Of a stretch of DNA of 64,000 nt, positions 57,471 through 64,000 are shown one piece after another. The notes under the pieces are model-generated. The model saw only the letters and a program-made list of their open reading frames with translations. It ran no database searches and had not been told where the DNA came from. A program made the position numbers and the translations under genes. Source of the stretch: Mermis nigrescens (taxonomy: Eukaryota > Nematoda > Enoplea > Mermithida > Mermithidae). The stretch spans positions 2,625,015 through 2,689,014 of the forward strand of contig JAVLUZ010000273.1 in NCBI GenBank assembly GCA_036768485.1, in the 5' to 3' direction. Each line of letters begins with the position of its first letter. The first letter of the stretch is position 1.

Positions 57471-57786
57471 GAACTGATGTCTAAATGATCTATTTACATG
57501 TTTTTGTACTTGTACATTGATTTTTGCTGAGTTTATTCTTGTTTTTCAAGAAAAATGTTCAGGTGATACTCGCGATCTTCCCAGGTGATACCGAGTGGCC
57601 TTCAGGTGATACCGGGTTGAACCGGGTTGAACCCATTAACCAGGTGTGAAGATGAGCATAAATTATGTAGGTGCATGCATTAATTATAGTCACTATCAAA
57701 GTTCTATAAAAGGTTTGTCTTCTTCGATGTTCTTTACTGAACCATGAATTAATACAAGACGCCTTACTTTCGTTTGAGCATTCCTG

Positions 57787-60093
57787 GGCCCAGTTGCTCG
57801 ACTCCACCTTAATAAAGGCTAACCATTAAAAATTTATTTTTAATGGTCGGCCGGTTGCTCGACTCCACCTTAACGCCAACAACCATTAAGATTCCCTTAA
57901 CGAAACCATTAACGTTAAGATAAAACCTTAACTAATGGTTTCGTTAAGGTTCGTAAAAATCGGGTTGCTCGACTTGACCATTAATTAATGGTCGGGCATT
58001 TGTTAAGGGAAGTTTAAGGGTACCATTAAAGAAACCATTAACAAAAACCTTTAATGGCTGCATCAAGGGAAATCTAATGGTAGCATTAAGGTAAGCTTAA
58101 TGGTTGCGTTAAGGGAAGTTTAATAGTTGTGTTAAGTTCACACGTATTCCAGGAGAATTTTAATGTTTTGGTTAAAATACATAGATATAAAACGTTGAGA
58201 ACCATAGTCATTGAAAATTCGAATTTTCTTTTATTTTACTCTTTTACCGCTTGACTTTTGGGTTTGGTTCGAATTCGTCTGATAATGGATTGCAGTGACA
58301 GCAATACACTTAATGAGGAAAATAAATGAAAACGCTCGTTAGTCTGGGTAAAACATAGTTGGTTGCTTGTGAAGATATGGAAATTTAAAAAAAATAGAGA
58401 AATAAAAATAGGAAAATACAGTTTTGATTTTAGCGCATTTTCGGCAACAGCTAAAATAAAATGAAGAAATCAACTGAAAAAACTCGTTCTCGAATAAAAT
58501 CAGGGTTGGCAAGGCTGAGTTTTTTGAATCTGCGTTTTTGGGTTTTTTTGGTGCAAAAAAGTATTGGGTTTTGGGTTTTTTATCCACAGGTTACCAATTT
58601 TTCAAATAGACTGAAGTAAATACTGTAGGTGATTCAAATTGTATTTCCAATCTCTTTTTGTTTGCATTATGCTGTTCCTTTGACTAGTAAAGGCTAACCA
58701 ACCTCAGTCTGGTCAACACAATGCCATGCTCGAAAATCTCAGCCCCTAGTTCACAATTGCCATCTCATGCTGCAAAACAGGGCGCTTTTATTCAGCCACC
58801 TCAATAGCCCACACTTTTCTGAGTTCGACCAATTTTTCTATTTCCTAATATTTTTTGAGAGCCAGTGCATTTTTTGATTAAAATCTGGTAATGTCCGAGC
58901 ATTTAAGAGGAAGATAAATACATATAGTGGCAACCGCAGTGAATGATCGATTTTGTTATTGAATTTCAATATTAGCTGAATAAAGTTGTTGCTATTTGTT
59001 TGTCTCGTTTCTTGCAGCTGTTGGAGTATTCCTAGCTACATTATGTAGCTCTAGTTGTCATTTCCATTAAGAAACCCAATAAAACCTCAATAAAGCACAA
59101 AAAACCCAAAATTCAAAATTTTCAAATCTGAGTTTTTTCCATACCTGAATAAAATCTTTATTAAAATTTATTGTCATTAAAATGAATCAATGGATTTCAT
59201 TTGACAGTGGATGACGAGCATGTATCATATTATTAAACAAAAGAATAATGAAAGAAGCTTTACTTTTTAAGTGTGAAATGTAATCATTGAGTTATCTCGT
59301 GAAAACGATAATTGCATACATGAAGTCTCTATAAGAACCGCGTATTAATTGTCATAAAATTATGTAATTGGAAAAATTTAATAGTTAAAAAAATTTCTAT
59401 CTATGTAAAGATGAGGTTTGTATCAGCCATTTTTCTGCAATTCGCATTGTCAGTACAGCGCTCATTGTTGCCTTGTCTGCAACTAGAAGAAAAGGATAAA
59501 CTAATATTATTGTTATGAAATCTTCAGTATTAATGATAACTTGCTAAATCTAAATCGGTCATAAAATTCATCGTCATTGAAATTAGTCAATGAACTTCTT
59601 TTGACTTCGAATCAGCGAGAACTTGTCATAATATTAAAAATCGGAATGATAGGAAGAAGCGCCATTTTTAATGTGAAAAACAATCAATGAGTCCGTTAAT
59701 GTAGCTCTCGACCTACCTTAAAGAATGAACCTTAACGAAACCATCAAAGTCGTTAAGGTGAAGCCCAGCAACCCAATTTACTTTATTGAAACCATTAAAT
59801 GCTTAATGGGAGCGTTAAGGTTTCAGTCGAGCAACCGGTTTTAAGGTAGACATTAAAAAACTGAGCCTTAATTAATGGCTGCACTAAGGTGGAGTCCAGC
59901 AACCGAAATTTAAATCGACCATTAGACTTCCCTTAAAGTCGAGCTTAATGGTTGAGTCGAGCAACCCGATTTTTTTAATGGTTTCGTTAAGGTGGAAATC
60001 GGACTTAACGCGACCATTAATTAATGGTTGCGTTAAGGTGACCATTAACGTTAAGGTAAACATTAGTTAATGGTCGAGTCGAGCAACCGGCCC
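57787..60093. mobile_element. Element H, PIF/Harbinger-like, TSD CTG, with P inside
   Basis: Ends GGCCCAGTTGCTCGACTC and, reversed, GGGCCGGTTGCTCGACTC. CTG flanks at 57784-57786 and 60094-60096, and the intact arm of repeat I shows the single-CTG empty site. Subterminal regions carry many copies of GTTGCTCGACT and TTAATGGTT/AACCATTAA boxes in both orientations. No transposase frame is present. Confidence 0.85.
58501..59147. mobile_element. Element P, hAT-like, inside H
   Basis: Starts CAGGGTTGGCAAGGCTGAG and its right end, reversed, reads CAGGTATGGAAAAAACTCAG. Perfect 8-mers AATAAAAT at 58493-58500 and 59148-59155. The GGGTTTTT runs near the left are matched by AAAAACCCAAAA near the right. 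Confidence 0.85.
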
Positions 60094-60575
60094 CTGGTCC
60101 ACTTGATTCATTCCATATTTATTGATTTTTCGTACGCAACAATTGACCTGAAAAAACGTGATTAAAGTACATTGTTAATATGCTTGTTGAGCTTGACTGC
60201 AGTCCACATGTGTTTTATTACAGTCCACATACACTTTATTGTGGTCCGCTGAAGTCTGCTTAAGCTTTGCTGAGGTCCGTATACGCTTTATTGCAGTCGG
60301 CTATAGTCCACTTTAGCTTTGCTGAGGTCCGCATACACTTTATTGCAGTTTGCTTCAGTCTGCTTAATCTTTGTTGAGGTCCGCTTAGCATTTGCTAGTG
60401 TTACATTTGCTAAGCTTTGCTAAATCGCGGCCTTAGCAAACTTCTCATTTGATTAATCATGCAAATTTGCAGGCGAGTATATTCTGCCCCCTGGATACAT
60501 TAAATAGGGTGAGGAACCAATGAACACCATTTCCTTTAGGACTGGAAGTCCAGCAATTGAATTTGCGGTCTGAAT

Positions 60576-62475
60576 CAATGTTTTTTTTGTACAATGTCCG
60601 TTTCTACATGTCCAAAGATGGTCCCTAAAAGTCTGTGTACATTTTGTACACACAAATTTCCGGGTACTATAAGACGGTACAGTAGCAATTTTAGTGTGGG
60701 AAAAACAGTTGTCTCGACCTTTGGTCAGCTCCCTGCCAATAATCAGGCCCTGTAATAAAGAGCATGCTCTTAGCTCACGATATGCATCTTACCAAAAAAC
60801 TGTCATCTTCAGAGCGCTATAGTTTTTCTAAGATATCAGATCCCAACGTAAATAAACATTAATCTAGTACAAAAACCTCCTTTTTTAATGCTATCATTGA
60901 AAATCAAATTGGGATGGGAGTGACGCATTTTGACATATTTTGCCCTTAAAATTGGTCATTTTTCCATAAAAATTTTTTTAGCCAAGTTTCATGTAGAATA
61001 TCTTCGAATATATGAATGCAACACAGTTGCAATTTCAGCATAGCCTAATATGGGCCTTGTTATGTACAGCTGCAGAATATAGTGGCATATAGATCCTTTG
61101 CTGCTGAGAAACTGGCTTGCAAATTGTGGCCGAAATTTATCACCACAAAATTTGACAGTGACTTTGGCATATATTGAGAGTTGATCAGTTGATCAAAAAA
61201 CTATCCTGATCATTCCACTAAATTCTATGCTAAAAGTTGTCCTTGTCTGCCAAATTCCACACTTATCTGACTGATAAAACTGATTTGACAAGGCGTCAAA
61301 GTTGGATCTTTTCACAGTCCGTGCACATTAAACAGTTGACTGCCTGTGAAACAAGGGCCTGTAACTTCTGAACCAAAGCACAATGAGCTCTAATATTTTG
61401 CACACTTCCATTTGGGGTCTAGTGCTACTTTATTGAAAAATTTCAAGAGATTTAGAGAGGCTCGAGTGGGAAGCCTCTGGTGATTTGACATGGAATGACC
61501 CATATGGATTTTTTGCCGCACATTGCACATATAGTTAGAAGTGCATATTTTAGGATGTCATTGATTTTTCGAGCATTTAAGGCTAAGGATGCTGAACTGC
61601 TAGTCATACCTGGGCAATGGACAGAGCTTTGCCCCGTTGAGGCATCCAATTTTTAGGTTGGTTGGTCACTTTTCAGAAAAATTTGCCTAATTTTTGGATA
61701 CTCGGATACCGGTCCATATTCAGGATTTTATTTCGGGGGAGGGGACAAAAATTTTTGAAGTCAGATATCTTGAGAATTATTTTGAGATGGGCTAAAATAA
61801 AGGCATTTTTCCGTATCTTGGCGAGCTCTACACAATGGCGAAGAAAAACTTCATAAAAAATTTCAAAAAATTTTCACTTTATTTTATTATCATACAAAAC
61901 AAATATCTATCGTTTAAACTATCTGTACGAGTGATTTCTTACCATTCCATCGACAAACTATTTCTTAACTTTTGACTTTGTATTTAATGTTTGTTTTGCT
62001 AAGAAAAACAAAAAAGGAAATGGATAATTTGGTGCAGACTGAACCGTTTTTTTGTATTCGGTTAAGAATTTCCCCGATGTACAAAGACTTTTGGGGCCGT
62101 CTTTGTGCATGTATATACAAAGATTTTTGGGAAGGCAAAACTGCAAAAAAGTTTGAAATTCGCAAAAATTTTCGGCGCTTCGCGCCTAAATGAGTTATTG
62201 TGTATTGTATCTTTATAATGTCAGAAATTGCATTTTGAAAGGAAAAATATAAAATTTCGCCATTTTGAGACGATTAATAGTGATTTTTGCCCTCAGAAAC
62301 CCAGAAATGAGCTAAAAACACTACCAAAAGTTAAATAACTCTGTTTTTGCCACACTAAAATCGCTACTGTACCATATTATATGACCTAAAAATTTGTGTG
62401 TACAAAATGTACAAAGACTTTTAGGAACCATTTTTGTACATGTACAAACGGACCTTGTACAAAACAAAAACACTG
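60576..62475. mobile_element. Element R with ~130-bp terminal inverted repeats
   Basis: The left arm (60576-60712) and right arm (62335-62475) are inverted: TTTTGTACAATGTCCG pairs with CGGACCTTGTACAAAA, CCCTAAAAGTCTGTGTACA with GTACAAAGACTTTTAGG, and CAGTAGCAATTTTAGTGTGG with its reverse. No target duplication was found. The interior (60713-62334) has no supported gene but includes a stretch at 61720-61860 shared with 36170-36320. Confidence 0.65.
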
Positions 62476-62479
62476 GTGC

Positions 62480-62953
62480 AGAGTGCTAAAAAAATTTATT
62501 ATTTTCTTCATGTCTAACTAAAATTTGAGTGGTTTTGAGCGGGCTTAAAGACAGAAATTATACATGAACAAAAAATTGCGCTGGAATAAAATTTATGTCA
62601 TTTATGTCATAAATCAAATTTGAGCAGTTTTGATCGAATAGAATACAGAAGCTATAGATAAACGATAAATCCGGCACAAGGTGCCGGAAAAAAACTTCAT
62701 GTTTTTCATATCATATCTTAAAATTGATTGGTGTTGAGCAATTTAGAAGATAAAAACTACACCAGAAAAACAAATCCTACACAAAGTGCCGGAAAAATTG
62801 ACATGCTCTCGATGTCTAACTCAAATTTGAGTGATTTTGAGCGGTTTATAAGACCAAAACTGTATACACTATAAACAATAAATTCAGAGCAAAGAGCCTA
62901 AAATATTTACGTTTTCTTGCTCAAAATTGCCTCAAAAACCTGTTTTAAGCGAT
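62480..62953. repeat. E-like degenerate hairpin repeats
   Basis: Repeats with GGCACAAGGTGCCGGAAAAA (about 62671), CACAAAGTGCCGGAAAA (62780) and GTCTAACT.AAATTTGAGTGATTTTGAGCGG segments recur about every 100 bp, reminiscent of the E-family hairpin units but diverged. Confidence 0.5.
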
Positions 62954-62989
62954 CAGGGGCGGATTTAGGGGGGCGGGGGGGGGGGCGGC
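62954..62989 (+). mobile_element. Family C MITE, left end only (C7)
   Basis: Begins CAGGGGCGGATTTAGGGGGG and is cut after about 36 bp by the start of the next element. The other end would lie beyond the window. Confidence 0.6.
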
Positions 62990-64000
62990 CAGTGATCGAG
63001 CTGGGGTAATTTTTGCCCGGCCGGGGCCGGGGCCGGGGATCAACTTTGCCCCGGCCGGGGCCGGGCTGAGGTAAAAATTTGACTATATAGCTAATACCAT
63101 ACTAAGTATGATGTATTTACATACGATATCGCAACATACTTATTATAATTACACTAGTCACCAAGCTTATTATAATTACACTAGTCATAATCAGCAAAGG
63201 TTATATTCAACTTAGTTGTACATTATTAACCCGATTTAGCGTAAAAGAATACATTATTAGTATGCTGAAATTCAGTTTGATATCCTATGGCCTAGATTGC
63301 AAAGGTAATGTGAAGGTATGTATCTAAAAGCCTTATTGAAAAAGATTTCCTATGTAAGGAACACTAGGAGGGATAGTCATTCACACCCACTAGCAGTGTT
63401 CTATACATAGCAACACATATATTGCCTTGCCGGTTGTATTAATCCAATAAAAAATACTTTATTTTTATAGCCACTTTTAAAAAAAAGTTTGTCAATATTG
63501 AATATAACCTTTGATGATTATATATATTCTTGCTCGGAATTTAGTGCTGATTCCAAAAATATAAAAATTAAAAAGTTTTATTAAGATTTCAGGAAATTTA
63601 CTTTCAAATTTGAGGAAGCTAGTCCAATTTTTTTCTAAGCTGTTTATCTTTTTTTGCCCAAGCCTTCCTATTGTTCTAGTTATTGTTCTCTTCTCTGCCT
63701 TCTCGCCTGGTCATGGTTCACAAGTAAAAAATCGTATACACTATAATACATGCACGATGATTTAACACAACATATGAGTTTGGCTGGTTGGATTGAACTG
63801 ATATATGTAGATGAAACAATGTTCATGCATAGAAATGAATGATTTTATGTTGGTGTACGTTTGTGTCTATGTGCAGGGTGCTTTAGATTATAAAATTGAC
63901 TACTATTCTTTTGCAGCTTTTTATGAGTAGTAAAAGAGTGTCTGCCCGCTTTTATAATTCAATTCGAGCATGAAAAGCAAAAACCCCGGCCCGGCTATTT
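62990..64000. mobile_element. Element D2, hAT-like with GC-rich ends, right end off window
   Basis: Starts CAGTGATCGAGCTGGGG, close to the D terminus CAGTGATCGGAC, followed by CCCGGCCGGGGCCGG repeats. The window closes with CCCCGGCCCGGCTATTT, the inverted equivalent, so its right end is only just outside. It is inserted in C7. No coding frame is seen in between. Confidence 0.7.

Larger units (their letters stand above)
46048..57648 (+). mobile_element. Element E1, hAT-like with (GGTT)n core, split by D
   Basis: Starts CATACCTGGACAAAGGCC and ends ACCAGGTGTG. Perfect 8-mers AAGATGAG lie at 46040-46047 and 57649-57656. Subterminal CAGGTGATACCG boxes occur near the ends. The body is interrupted by D (46839-54727). 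Without D it is about 3.7 kb and parallels E2 in order: 5' block, 88-bp hairpin repeats, (GGTT)n array, 3' box cluster. No transposase frame. Confidence 0.88.
45475..60475 (+). repeat. Repeat I, interrupted arm
   Basis: Pieces 45475-46047, 57649-57786 and 60094-60475 together match the reverse complement of 42230-43320. The first gap is E1 (with everything nested in it), the second is H. Continuity across both gaps is confirmed by the intact arm, for example GCATTCCTGGTCCACTTG across the H site. Confidence 0.78.

Noticed and set aside
57900..60060. Recurrent 20-30 bp blocks suggesting a CRISPR-like array
   Set aside because: Spacing is irregular, units occur on both strands and converge on element ends; they are subterminal boxes of element H, in a eukaryotic context.
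61452..61649. Minus-strand frame with VIPCQITRGFP
   Set aside because: The string looks vaguely familiar from repeat-derived predictions, but no domain is recognised and it lies inside element R.
1..64000. Helitron, rRNA or tRNA genes
   Set aside because: No CTRR-with-hairpin terminus plus Rep/helicase trace, and no cloverleaf or conserved rRNA block could be supported by eye.

Overview
This window is repeat-dominated DNA from an animal nuclear genome, most likely an invertebrate. It is AT-rich and has no operon-like gene packing. Its coding traces are all from eukaryotic mobile elements: a Polinton/Maverick, a Ty3/gypsy-type LTR retrotransposon, hAT transposase tails, and many non-autonomous elements with clear target-site duplications (TSDs). 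I found no convincing host gene, tRNA, rRNA or CRISPR array. The species cannot be named from this sequence.

Layout. 0.4-2.5 kb: decayed Polinton segment on the + strand (capsid-protein tail, well-preserved adenovirus-type cysteine protease, penton-like remnant). 6-14.5 kb: a degenerate tandem array split by a PIF/Harbinger-like element, a TTAA-flanked piggyBac-like element, and a triple nest of hAT-like MITEs. 14.5-23.5 kb: a complete LTR retrotransposon on the - strand with two LTRs, a 4-bp TSD (CTCG), gag, an envelope-like glycoprotein region between gag and pol, then protease-RT-RNase H-integrase, all with frameshifts or stops. 24-45 kb: a MITE landscape of a few recurring families, here called A, B, C, F and K, often inserted in one another. 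42-60.5 kb: a Russian-doll structure. A repeat I is split by E1, E1 by D, D by E2 and F3, and F3 by G; I is separately split by H, and H by P. 60.6 kb-end: an element with long terminal inverted repeats, then a GC-rich-ended hAT-like element running off the window.

How it fits together. The non-autonomous elements fall into three groups by TSD: 8 bp (hAT-like; families A, B, C, D, E, F, K, O, P, Q), 3 bp CTG/CTA (PIF/Harbinger-like; G, H, J) and TTAA (piggyBac-like; L). The autonomous partners are not here apart from short hAT transposase C-terminal remnants inside D and Q. The LTR element carried its own machinery but its coding regions are broken. Family letters are labels made for this annotation. 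All TSD and TIR statements come from reading the sequence by eye; superfamily names follow from TSD length and end sequence.
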